Source: CAZKSN01 sp964555585
Lineage (GTDB): Bacteria; Bacillota_I; Bacilli_A; RF39; UBA660
Length of the DNA: 53,350 nucleotides
Assembly: GCA_964555585.1 (NCBI GenBank)
Contig: CAZKSN010000007.1
Location: 1-53,350, forward strand
Direction: 5' to 3'
This document shows, piece by piece, positions 42,503 to 50,614 of the stretch (the first letter of the stretch is position 1; each line of letters starts with the position of its first letter). A model generated the notes under the pieces. It was not told the origin of the DNA, did no database searches, and was given only the letters and a program-made list of their open reading frames with translations. The translations under genes and the position numbers were made by a program.

Positions 42503-44533
42503 TTAATTTATGTAAACTATTAACTTATGCTGTGCTCTTGTACAGGCAACATAAAATAAATTCTTTTCTGATTCTTTATATTTGTTATTGCTATCATTTA
42601 ACACTATAACAGAATCAAACTCCAATCCTTTTGACATATATGAAGGAATTACCATTATATCTTTAAGTTTTTCCTTTTCAGAACTTTTTAATAATATAAT
42701 ATTATTAAATTTAGATTCAATTTTATTATAGATGTTTTCTGCCTCTTTTATATTTTTAGTTATTATTGCTATTTTTCTATTTTTAGTTCTTTGAATATTT
42801 ATAATATCATTGGTTATAGTTTCATAAATATTTTTATTATTAATATTTTTTATTTCAACAACTATATCAGAATTTTTTCTAATAGCGCATACATTGTTTA
42901 AATTCAATATTTTATTTGTATATTCAATAATTTCATGAGTTGATCTGTATGATTTAGTAAGTTCAATATATTTATTATTTTTATTAAATATTGTTTTTAA
43001 ATCTTCCAGAGATTTATATTTATAATATGGATTTATTGTTTGATTGACATCACCTAATATTGTAAAACTAGATTCAGCAAATATCTTTTTTAAAATAGTA
43101 TACTGTAGTTTTGAATAATCCTGAGCTTCATCAATAACTATCTGCATTATTTTTCTATCATAAGGATATCCGAATAATTCAAATTTTAAATACAATATTA
43201 ATATTAAATCTTCATAATATAAATTATTTGAATCTATTTTTTCATAATTTAGAGCTTTTTTATTATTTATATAATCTAAAAATTCATTATAAATCTCTAT
43301 AATGTTAAGCTTGTTATTTAAAATATTAATTAAATTCTCTCTAAATATATTCTGATACTTGTTTAAACTTACTCCCAATTTATCACATATGCTTTCTGAT
43401 ATTTTTTCAATTCTTTCATAAATTGGTAAATTACTGTACTTATTAACCAATAAATCAGTCATATCTTTTTTATCAAATAATATATTCTTCAATTTAAAGC
43501 TATTTATAAATCTTAAATTATTTTTAAAATTACTTATGAATTTATTTAAATCAGCTATAATTTCATCTGATAGTTTATAAGATATATTGTTTTCTTCAAT
43601 ATCCTTAGAATAAACTCTTTCCAGAAATTCACTGAAGCCTTCAAGATTTTTAAATTCATTAAGATATACTTCAGAAAATGAACTGAAGGTTGTCTGAAGT
43701 ACGTTTTCTTCTCCCAACTCAGGAAGTACATCTGATATATAGTTTGAGAATACTTCACTTGGAGAGAAGATTAAAACATTGTTTGAATTTAAATTCTTGT
43801 TTCTATATAAAAGATATGCTATTCTATGAAGCCCAACTGATGTTTTTCCGCTTCCGGCAATTCCCTGTGTAATTAAATATTTATCTTTTTCATTTCTAAT
43901 AATCTTATTCTGCTCTGCCTGAATGGTATTTACAATTGTAGTCATTTTATCAGTACTTGTAGAAGCTAAAATTTCTTGTAAATAGTCATCATCTATATTT
44001 ATATCATTGTTGAAACATCTGATGATATTTTCATCTTTTATTTTATATTGTCTTTTTAGTAGAATATACCCTATTATATTACCCTCAGGAGCTTCATAAG
44101 AGGCTTTACCAATTCCATAATTATAAAATAAACTGGCTATTGGACTTCTCCAGTCATATGCATAAAATTTATTATCTTCCGCTACTGTTGTGATGCCAAC
44201 ATAAATATTATCAATTTTATCATTTGTATTAAAATCTATTCTTCCGAAATATGCATTCTTATAAGCTTTCTTTAAGGCTGCAATATTTTTAAGTTTTGAT
44301 TTTACATAATTTCCCTTATTCTGTGTTTCAGATAAATAATAGCCATATTCTATAGTATCCATTGTATCATTGACACTGGACATTCTTTTCCAAACATATT
44401 TCTTTATCTCATCTATATCTTCTATATCATTTTCTACATTTGATTGTTTAGATTCTATTTGAGACTTAATAACACTTCTTGTTTTAGATAAATGTTCAAA
44501 CTCTTTTTTTAACTCAATATCACTAATAGCCAT
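42503..44533 (-). CDS. helD: UvrD-like helicase HelD, RNA polymerase-recycling factor type
   Basis: A 676-residue superfamily-1 protein of the HelD type. A helical coiled-coil arm forms the first ~90 residues, then FYAYDWRSPIASLFYNYGIG, typical of HelD. Motif I is GIAGSGKTSVGLHR, motif II IVIDEAQDYSKLQY, motif III FTILGDVNQTI and motif VI FYVACTRAQHKL. HelD removes stalled RNA polymerase from DNA using ATP. The ATG at 44531-44533 is chosen because AGGAGG lies just before; an earlier reading starts inside poorly conserved sequence. Confidence 0.9.
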   Translation of the reverse strand: MAISDIELKKEFEHLSKTRSVIKSQIESKQSNVENDIEDIDEIKKYVWKRMSSVNDTMDTIEYGYYLSETQNKGNYVKSKLKNIAALKKAYKNAYFGRIDFNTNDKIDNIYVGITTVAEDNKFYAYDWRSPIASLFYNYGIGKASYEAPEGNIIGYILLKRQYKIKDENIIRCFNNDINIDDDYLQEILASTSTDKMTTIVNTIQAEQNKIIRNEKDKYLITQGIAGSGKTSVGLHRIAYLLYRNKNLNSNNVLIFSPSEVFSNYISDVLPELGEENVLQTTFSSFSEVYLNEFKNLEGFSEFLERVYSKDIEENNISYKLSDEIIADLNKFISNFKNNLRFINSFKLKNILFDKKDMTDLLVNKYSNLPIYERIEKISESICDKLGVSLNKYQNIFRENLINILNNKLNIIEIYNEFLDYINNKKALNYEKIDSNNLYYEDLILILYLKFELFGYPYDRKIMQIVIDEAQDYSKLQYTILKKIFAESSFTILGDVNQTINPYYKYKSLEDLKTIFNKNNKYIELTKSYRSTHEIIEYTNKILNLNNVCAIRKNSDIVVEIKNINNKNIYETITNDIINIQRTKNRKIAIITKNIKEAENIYNKIESKFNNIILLKSSEKEKLKDIMVIPSYMSKGLEFDSVIVLNDSNNKYKESEKNLFYVACTRAQHKLIVYIN

Positions 44534-44627
44534 TATTCCTCCTATTAATCTTTTAAACAATAAAACAATTATTTATTTTAAATAATCTTTTTAATTATAA
44601 ATATTATATCATTTATTATTATTAAAT

Positions 44628-46067
44628 TTAATGATTATTGCAAGATTCAATTATTAATTTTCTTGCATTTGTAGTTTTTACATCTTTTAGCCATTCCTCC
44701 TGCGGTGAACAATCTGGAGCTGTTTCAATACAAATTCTGTCTTTATTTTTTAAAACATAATTACAGTTTTGTCTTTCATTATTAACTATGCCATACTGCA
44801 TGCTGTTTCCAAGCATTGGATTTATTCTAAATGCCGCATCTATTAAAGTTGAATCTTTAGGTAATTCAATTATTTCACCTTTAGGTGTATACACAAAAAT
44901 CTTTTCTGAAAGCAGTTCTTTTTTTACTTGTTGAATAAATTCTTTATTATCTTCAAACATAAAACTAATATCTGAGAGTGTTCTATAAAATTGAAGTTTT
45001 TCTTTTAAATCTCTCTGCATTAATTCCCTTGCCAAGCCTTTACTTTCCTCCCAGTATGCTGTTAATCCAAATGAAGCTATTTTATCCATTTCAAATGTTC
45101 TTACTTGAATTTGAACTAACTTATCATATGGGCCATAAACAGTTGTATGCAATGATTGATATAGATTAGTTTTAGGATTACAAATATAATCTTTAAATTT
45201 AAAATCAATTGGATGATATGCATCATGAATATGTCTTAAAGCTATATAACATTTATCTATATCATCAGTCATTATTTTTAAAGAGAATAAATCGTGAATG
45301 TTATTTATTTCATGACCATGGTTTAATCTGTTGTATATTCCATAAATATTTTTAATTCTTTCTTTAATTTCACAATGAATATTTTTAGATTCTAATATAC
45401 TTTTTAAATTGTTTGAAATACTTGACAAGTTTTCTTTATTATCTTGAGTAATTTTATTTTGAATCAATTCTATTTTCTGATATACCTCAGGTTTTAAATA
45501 TCTCAGCGATAAATCTTCAAGTTCACTTTTTGTTCTATAATCTCCAATATAATATGCTAAAGGAACATATAATTCCATTGTTTCAGTCGCATTTTCTATT
45601 TGCTTATTTATAGATTTAAATTGTAGAGTTCTCATATTATGAAGTCTGTCAGCAAGCTTTATTATAATAATTCTTATATCCTCCATCATACTTTCCAATA
45701 TTTTTCTAGTGTTTGAATATATCTGCTCTTCTTTTGTAGAAAAGTTCAATTTACTTAGTTTTGTAACTCCATATACAAGTTTAGCAATTTCAGGATTAAA
45801 TTCTCTTTCTATATCTTCTTTAGTATATTCTGAATCCTCTATAACATCATGTAAAAGTGCTGCACATATCGTATCTTTGTCTGCAAATTTTTCAGATAGA
45901 ATATAGGCTACTGCTAAAGGATGAGTAATATAAGGTTCTCCGCTTTCTCTAACACCTTTTTTATGTGCTTTAAAAGCAAAATCATACGCTTTTTTAATAT
46001 AATCTATTTCACATGCATTATATTGCTTAACATGATTTAATAAATCTTCAATAGTAATTGTATTCAT
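44628..46067 (-). CDS. RelA/SpoT-family (p)ppGpp hydrolase/synthetase, short form
   Basis: About 479 residues: HD hydrolase (ALLHDVIEDSEYT, LADRLHNMRT), a RelA/SpoT synthetase domain, and a TGS domain (IFVYTPKGEIIELPKDSTLIDAAF). The usual zinc-finger and ACT domains of ~730-residue Rel are missing. In the synthetase, RxKD reads KFKD (about residue 290), and the catalytic Glu of the ExQIRT motif is Gln (VQIQVRT, about residue 319). The hydrolase looks intact, so this may mainly degrade ppGpp. ATG at 46065-46067 is chosen, with AGAGGTG before it. A leader ORF and a terminator stand immediately upstream. Confidence 0.88.
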   Translation of the reverse strand: MNTITIEDLLNHVKQYNACEIDYIKKAYDFAFKAHKKGVRESGEPYITHPLAVAYILSEKFADKDTICAALLHDVIEDSEYTKEDIEREFNPEIAKLVYGVTKLSKLNFSTKEEQIYSNTRKILESMMEDIRIIIIKLADRLHNMRTLQFKSINKQIENATETMELYVPLAYYIGDYRTKSELEDLSLRYLKPEVYQKIELIQNKITQDNKENLSSISNNLKSILESKNIHCEIKERIKNIYGIYNRLNHGHEINNIHDLFSLKIMTDDIDKCYIALRHIHDAYHPIDFKFKDYICNPKTNLYQSLHTTVYGPYDKLVQIQVRTFEMDKIASFGLTAYWEESKGLARELMQRDLKEKLQFYRTLSDISFMFEDNKEFIQQVKKELLSEKIFVYTPKGEIIELPKDSTLIDAAFRINPMLGNSMQYGIVNNERQNCNYVLKNKDRICIETAPDCSPQEEWLKDVKTTNARKLIIESCNNH

Positions 46068-46085
46068 ATTAATCACCTCTTATAT

Positions 46086-46127
46086 AACAAAAAAACAACT
46101 TTCAAACTTGGGCGTTAAAAGTTGTTT
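46086..46127 (-). terminator. Terminator directly before rel (candidate attenuator)
   Basis: Stem ACAACTTT/AAAGTTGT (46095-46102 with 46118-46125) followed on the minus strand by a T-run, then after ~10 nt the rel ribosome binding site. There is no room for a promoter between them, so rel transcription must pass this terminator. Confidence 0.8.
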
Positions 46128-46216
46128 TATTTTTCTTTACAGCATAAATATATATGTTTTGTAATATTACAAAATATATCATTAATATTTAAATTAACAT
46201 TCATAAACTCATACAT
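46127..46216 (-). CDS. Leader ORF upstream of rel, 29 residues
   Basis: A small ORF (MYEFMNVNLNIND...YLCCKEK) with a good ribosome binding site (AGGTG, 5 nt before ATG) whose stop codon overlaps the terminator stem before rel. It ends with two Cys codons close to the hairpin. Position, ribosome binding site and overlap with the terminator are those of a leader peptide in transcription attenuation; the sensed condition is unknown. Confidence 0.5.
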   Translation of the reverse strand: MYEFMNVNLNINDIFCNITKHIYLCCKEK

Positions 46217-46303
46217 ATAAACACCTAATTCAATAATATTACTAACTAATATACTATAAAAAAACAAAAAAATCAATCGTTTTTTTATTTTTTATTTTTT
46301 TAA

Positions 46304-46381
46304 TGGGGTGGATAACGGGACTTGAACCCGCGACCTCTAGAGCCACAATCTAGCGTTCTAGCCAACTGAACTATACCCACC
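46304..46381 (-). tRNA. tRNA-His (GTG), second gene
   Basis: On the minus strand the acceptor GGTGGGTA pairs with TATCCACC over 8 bp, including G-1:C73. D-arm GTTC...GAAC, anticodon stem CTAGA/TCTAG with loop TTGTGGC (anticodon GTG), T-arm GCGGG-TTCAAGT-CCCGT, CCA encoded. The body differs strongly from the tRNA-His at 41079 and is nearer the E. coli type. It lies between the HisRS-like gene and rel. Confidence 0.95.
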
Positions 46382-46400
46382 ATATTTAAAAACTATTCTT

Positions 46401-46429
46401 ATAATAATTATTTATTAAAGAAAAGTCAA
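46401..46429 (-). promoter_or_regulatory. Promoter of the second tRNA-His gene
   Basis: On the minus strand, TTGACT (46429-46424), 17-bp spacer, TATTAT (46406-46401). No strong terminator separates this transcript from the rel leader. Confidence 0.8.
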
Positions 46430-46474
46430 TATAATTTTAAAATTATTATACAAAATAGTTTTTCTACAATTTAA

Positions 46475-47764
46475 TTATTCTTTTATTTTATTAACTAATT
46501 CTTCCTGTGAACATAGGGTTTGCTCTCCAGTATTCATATCTTTTATTGTATACATTTTTTGTTTAATTTCATTATCTCCGACTACAATAACATATCTAAT
46601 TGAAGCTTTATTTGCGTATTCAAAGCATTTCTTTATTTTTCTCTGATTCATTTCCAATAATACTTTTACTCCATTGTTTCTTAAGAAATCTGCCAGCTTT
46701 AAGCATTCAATTTCTGTATCCATTGGAATTATATATGCATCAATACCATTATTATTTATACTTTCTTCCTTGAGAATTGTATATATCGGTTCAAGCCCAA
46801 AAGATAGTCCCACTGCCGGATACAGATTGCCATCATCCATAAATTCAGTAATAATTTTATCAAATCTGCCTCCACCACCAAGACTGCATTCCAACCTTTT
46901 CTTCTTATCATAAAATTCAAATACTATTCCAGTATATATTCCAAGTCCTCTTGCTAAAGTTGGGATAAAAGTTGTATTACCTTCCAATTTAAATTCCTTA
47001 ATGTAATTTTGAATTTCTACTATTTCCTTTATACCTTCTTCTAAAACAGTATTTTTTGTTTCAGCAAATAGCTTCACATATTCATCAATGGTTTTATTAA
47101 ACATATCTAATAATTTGTTGATAACTGTTTTTGTTAAGCCTGCACTTTCAAATTCAGTATTTAATTCTTCCGGACTTATTTTCTGCAGCTTATCAATTAT
47201 TCCAATTATCTTACTATAATCTTCTTCTTTAATACCAAGTTCATTTAATATTCCGATCATCAGTTTTCTATTGTTCCATTTAATATCAATATCTACGTTC
47301 AGCTCTTTAAATGTATTTACCACTAAAATCATTTGTTCAATTTCTATGTATCTGTTGTCAATGCCGACTACATCTACATCACACTGATAGAATTCTCTGC
47401 TTCTGCCTAATTTTACAGGTCCGTTTCTAAATACCTTTCCTATTTCATATCTTCTGAAAGGTAACTTTAAATCCTTATAAAGTCCTATGACTTTACAGAA
47501 TGGCACAGTTAAATCATAACGTAAACCAAGTCTGCGCCCACCCTGATCATACAGCTTATATATTTCACTGAGTATTTCAGCACCTTCCTCATATTTGTAA
47601 GCCAGTAAATCATAATAATTAAGCATTGGAGTTTCTAAAGGTAAATACCCATATTTTTTAAAATTAGCTTTTAATACTGACATTATATTTTCTCTGATAA
47701 CTTGTTCTTCAGGTAAAAAATCTGTAGTACCCTTTAAATTTTTTAATTCGATTTGTGATTCCAT
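46475..47764 (-). CDS. hisS: Histidyl-tRNA synthetase-family protein next to hisG (HisS-type, possibly HisZ-acting)
   Basis: A 429-residue class II HisRS homologue with both the catalytic core (KGTTDFLPEE, LGLRYDLTVPF, YEIGKVFRNGPVKLGRSREFYQCDVDVVG) and a C-terminal anticodon-binding-like domain from ~340. The RGLDYY motif reads RGLGIY (272-277), and the ATP-binding Arg of motif 3 is Pro (FGLEPI, residue 326). From memory a Firmicute HisRS clade, often called a second hisS, shares such changes. The partner is short-form HisG, which needs a HisRS-like regulatory subunit (HisZ), so this protein may serve that role, aminoacylation, or both. 61 bp downstream of hisG. Confidence 0.8.
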   Translation of the reverse strand: MESQIELKNLKGTTDFLPEEQVIRENIMSVLKANFKKYGYLPLETPMLNYYDLLAYKYEEGAEILSEIYKLYDQGGRRLGLRYDLTVPFCKVIGLYKDLKLPFRRYEIGKVFRNGPVKLGRSREFYQCDVDVVGIDNRYIEIEQMILVVNTFKELNVDIDIKWNNRKLMIGILNELGIKEEDYSKIIGIIDKLQKISPEELNTEFESAGLTKTVINKLLDMFNKTIDEYVKLFAETKNTVLEEGIKEIVEIQNYIKEFKLEGNTTFIPTLARGLGIYTGIVFEFYDKKKRLECSLGGGGRFDKIITEFMDDGNLYPAVGLSFGLEPIYTILKEESINNNGIDAYIIPMDTEIECLKLADFLRNNGVKVLLEMNQRKIKKCFEYANKASIRYVIVVGDNEIKQKMYTIKDMNTGEQTLCSQEELVNKIKE

Positions 47765-47798
47765 AATATTTCACTTCCTTTTATTTTTTTATTTTAAC

Positions 47799-47820
47799 AT
47801 TTACAAATATATTTGTAAAT
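47799..47820. repeat. 22-bp palindrome between hisG and the HisRS-like gene
   Basis: A perfect inverted repeat of two 11-bp arms, ATTTACAAATA and TATTTGTAAAT, in the 61-bp gap. It may be an RNA hairpin that sets the ratio of the two proteins or protects mRNA; no T-run follows closely enough for a clear terminator. Confidence 0.6.
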
Positions 47821-47825
47821 AATTA

Positions 47826-48464
47826 CTAAATGTTACTTTCTATTGAATTTAATGCATTTATTAGATTTTTAAAGTTTTCATCTTTTATTATTTTTTTATT
47901 CTTCTTATTTATTATCGTAGTTGCACTTATATCACATATTTTATAAAAATCTATTAAACCATTAGCCTTTAAGGTTTCTCCACTCTGTTTTATATCAACT
48001 ATGTAATCTGCAAGTCCTATAAGAGGAGCTATTTCAACACTTCCATTCATTTTAATGATGTTTTTAGGTTTAATATTGTTGTCTTTCAGAAATTTTTTAG
48101 TAAAGGTAACATATTTGGTTGCGATTACCTTTCCATTTAAATCAGTAATACTGCTAAAAGTATTTTCTGCTTTAGCAGCAATGATCATCTGACAGGCTCC
48201 AATATTGAGTCTGTTTACCTCTTCAAGATTCTGGTTATTCTCTTCCAATAAAATATCCAGACCCACTATACCGACATCTCCAATTCCGGAATTGATTGTC
48301 ATTGGTATATCTGCCGGCTTTACAAACAGAAATCTGTATTTTGAATTATCATCTTCAAACATATACTTTCTATTATCAAAATTTGATATTTTAATTTTCA
48401 TTTTATCTAATAAATTAATACATTCTTCCTGCATTCTCCCAGTTGGTATAATAATTGTTGTCAT
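47826..48464 (-). CDS. hisG: ATP phosphoribosyltransferase, short form
   Basis: A 212-residue HisG, first enzyme of histidine synthesis (ATP plus PRPP). Conserved parts are IIPTGRMQEE, GIGDVGIVGLDILLEE, VIATKYVTFTKKF and the PRPP loop GSVEIAPLIGLADYIVDIKQSGETLKANGL. It lacks the C-terminal regulatory domain of long HisG, so it should need a HisRS-like HisZ subunit; such a gene follows. It is controlled by a leader peptide with three His codons and an attenuator upstream. No other his genes are in the window. Confidence 0.95.
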   Translation of the reverse strand: MTTIIIPTGRMQEECINLLDKMKIKISNFDNRKYMFEDDNSKYRFLFVKPADIPMTINSGIGDVGIVGLDILLEENNQNLEEVNRLNIGACQMIIAAKAENTFSSITDLNGKVIATKYVTFTKKFLKDNNIKPKNIIKMNGSVEIAPLIGLADYIVDIKQSGETLKANGLIDFYKICDISATTIINKKNKKIIKDENFKNLINALNSIESNI

Positions 48465-48484
48465 AAGTATCCTTTCTTTCTATT

Positions 48485-48522
48485 AAAAAAAAACTATGCA
48501 AGTCTCAAACCTACATAGTTTT
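48485..48522 (-). terminator. Attenuator terminator of hisG
   Basis: Stem AAAACTATG/CATAGTTTT (48490-48498 with 48514-48522), followed on the minus strand by a long T-run and then the hisG ribosome binding site. Upstream, ACCTAC (RNA from 48546-48541) can pair with GTAGGT at the base of the terminator loop (48514-48509), a possible antiterminator contact. Confidence 0.85.
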
Positions 48523-48586
48523 ATATTTCTTTTATAACCAGTAGGTACATGCCTAAAAGACACTGTACCCACTTTAAAATTTAAAG

Positions 48587-48643
48587 TTAGATTACAGTGC
48601 ACCCACTGTGATGATGTAAACTATTAATAATATTTTTTTTCAT
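48587..48643 (-). CDS. hisL: His operon leader peptide
   Basis: An 18-residue ORF, MKKNIINSLHHHSGCTVI, with a GAGGA site before the ATG and three consecutive His codons. Right at the His codons begins RNA segment ACAGTG, which pairs with CACTGT (48594-48599); that can instead pair with a second ACAGTG (48561-48566). This is the alternative 1:2 / 2:3 hairpin layout of amino-acid attenuation, with the terminator following. When charged tRNA-His is short, ribosomes would stall on the His codons and let hisG be transcribed. Confidence 0.82.
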   Translation of the reverse strand: MKKNIINSLHHHSGCTVI

Positions 48644-48679
48644 AATTATCAGTCCTCAGGTATATAGATTATCACTAAT

Positions 48680-49516
48680 CTATCTATTTGTCAATCTTTT
48701 TGAAAAATCTGAAATCAATTCATCTAAATCAAATTGTATATTACTATTATATGCACTTCTTATTTTTTCTTGAATTGAAATATTACATTTCATTATTTTA
48801 TAAAAGTCAACCAGATTTTCTCTAATAGCTTTTATAGAAAGATTCAATCTTGCCTGTTCCTGTAGCATACATTCAGTTTTATAACTGTCTATAATCATCA
48901 GTAAATTATAATTGTCTCTTAAATCTTTATTCAATATTGCATCAAGCATTTCTAACATGCATAAATAATATCCCTGACTTACCACTAAATCAAAATATGA
49001 TTTGTTTTCTCTTATGATACTGTGACTTAAGGCAGTTATCAAAGCCTCTTTAGCTTCATAATCTTTTTGTTTGGCAATTGTTTCAATGAAATATTTATTA
49101 AGTCTAATATAATCTTTATCCATAGCTCTTCTTAAAGAATTCATATCCTCCCAGGTATATTGATTGATCATTAGCTTAATCAGATCATTTGAAACATATT
49201 CTTCTTCTGCAAGCAGTCTTATTTGCTGCTGTAATCCCCATTTTTCCTGATTTGAAATTACATATAATGCATAATCATTGCCTCTAACTTCCATATTCAA
49301 AAGTGCAGAAAGCATTTCTCTTTGACAGTCCATTGTTTTTTGATTTCCAAGATATTTTATAAATTCAATATTTTTACGAACAAACATGTGTCTTTTCAAA
49401 ATATCATAAAATGAGTCCTGAACTTCACTGTCAGTTATACTGTTAATTATGTCAACTACTTCAGTTCTGTGATTTATTACTTCATCAGCTAAACTATAAA
49501 TTTTATTATTTTTCAT
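48680..49516 (-). CDS. Uncharacterised helical-repeat protein
   Basis: I do not recognise this 278-residue protein. It is predicted almost all alpha-helical, in repeating pairs of ~35 residues (for example NIEFIKYLGNQKTMDCQREMLSALLNMEV and YFIETIAKQKDYEAKEALITALSHSI), like HEAT-type scaffolds. It overlaps the M20 peptidase stop by 11 bp, so it is in the YgjV-GNAT-M20 operon. A TTGACA at 48689-48694 near its end may be the -35 of hisG; a TAGATTA/TAATCTA hairpin (48665-48682) marks its stop. Confidence 0.65.
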   Translation of the reverse strand: MKNNKIYSLADEVINHRTEVVDIINSITDSEVQDSFYDILKRHMFVRKNIEFIKYLGNQKTMDCQREMLSALLNMEVRGNDYALYVISNQEKWGLQQQIRLLAEEEYVSNDLIKLMINQYTWEDMNSLRRAMDKDYIRLNKYFIETIAKQKDYEAKEALITALSHSIIRENKSYFDLVVSQGYYLCMLEMLDAILNKDLRDNYNLLMIIDSYKTECMLQEQARLNLSIKAIRENLVDFYKIMKCNISIQEKIRSAYNSNIQFDLDELISDFSKRLTNR

Positions 49517-50597
49517 TTCTTTCCCCCATACATTTATTTTCTATTATATCCCTGTAAATTTCTATTAATGCTTTTAAAGAACTATAATTTATATGTTCAT
49601 CAGCTTCATGTGCCGTAACCGGTCCTACACCAAGTAATACGATATTTGAATCTTTAATAAAACTGGCTTCAGTGACATATACAAAACTTTCCTTTTTATT
49701 TTTTGTTAAATCCTCTAAATACTTTATAAACTTATGATCCTTATTATTCATTGCTTCCACATCATTAATAATTTTATATTCACAATTATATTTCATAAGC
49801 AGTTTACTTATTTTAGATTTTATTATCTCATGATGCTCTTTTTTTATTGTTCTAAAATCAAACTCCAAAGTACAGCTTTCCGGTATTTTATTAATTGCAT
49901 CTCCACCTTTTATTTTAGCAATATTCATTGATGTAAATGGAACTTCAAACAAATTATTTTTTTCTTCCTTTATGGTTTTATAAAACAAATTCAATTCATT
50001 AACAAAACTTAAAGCGCTGTATATGGAATTTATTCCTTTATGTGGCATGCTTGAATGTGCCGATTTACCTTTAAAAGTAACTGAATATTCTATACACCCC
50101 TTAGTGGCCACAACCGGAGTCAAATTGGTTGGTTCTGCTATTATAATGTTTTTTGGAAATTCTTTTTCATTTTTCACTAACTCTTTGATGCCTTCAAAAC
50201 CAATTTCTTCATCATAAGTCAAGTATATTTTAATGCCATTCTTCAATTTACTTTTATCAATATCACTTATCGCTTTAAGAAAAGCAGCAATTCCGCTTTT
50301 CATATCACATACACCAAGTCCATATAAATTATTATCTGCTTTTGTCAATTCAAATGGATTATATGTCCAGTTATTACTTTTATCTACAGTATCTGTATGA
50401 CCCATAAAGCCTAAAGCATGATTTTCTCCAATGCTTGAAATCAATATTTTTTTACCGTTAATTTTATTAACAACAACTTTATTTTTGAATCCTGAGTTTT
50501 TTAAATAATTAGAAATCCAATCAACTATTTTACTATTGTCCTTATCTTCAACTGTATTGAATTCTATCAATTCTTTTAATATTTCTAACTCGTTCAT
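49506..50597 (-). CDS. M20 family metallopeptidase/deacylase
   Basis: A 363-residue M20 enzyme (ArgE/DapE/CPG2 type): ALGFMGHTDTVDK (zinc His-x-Asp), LYGLGVCDMKSGIAAFL (bridging Asp), TYDEEIGFEG (catalytic Glu pair), IAEPTNLTPVVATKGC, and a dimerisation domain with KGKSAHSSMPHKGINSI. Substrates in the family are N-acylated amino acids or small peptides. It follows YgjV and a GNAT under a His-codon attenuator, so a histidine-containing peptide or N-acyl-histidine is a reasonable candidate substrate; this is inference. AGGAGGT precedes the ATG. Confidence 0.88.
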   Translation of the reverse strand: MNELEILKELIEFNTVEDKDNSKIVDWISNYLKNSGFKNKVVVNKINGKKILISSIGENHALGFMGHTDTVDKSNNWTYNPFELTKADNNLYGLGVCDMKSGIAAFLKAISDIDKSKLKNGIKIYLTYDEEIGFEGIKELVKNEKEFPKNIIIAEPTNLTPVVATKGCIEYSVTFKGKSAHSSMPHKGINSIYSALSFVNELNLFYKTIKEEKNNLFEVPFTSMNIAKIKGGDAINKIPESCTLEFDFRTIKKEHHEIIKSKISKLLMKYNCEYKIINDVEAMNNKDHKFIKYLEDLTKNKKESFVYVTEASFIKDSNIVLLGVGPVTAHEADEHINYSSLKALIEIYRDIIENKCMGERNEK

Positions 50598-50614
50598 TAA
50601 ACCTCCTATCTAGT

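Noticed and set aside
48485..48660. T-box riboswitch upstream of hisG
   Set aside because: No T-box core (AGGGTGGnACCGCG-like) or specifier-loop layout is seen; a leader peptide with His codons and attenuator hairpins explains the region better.
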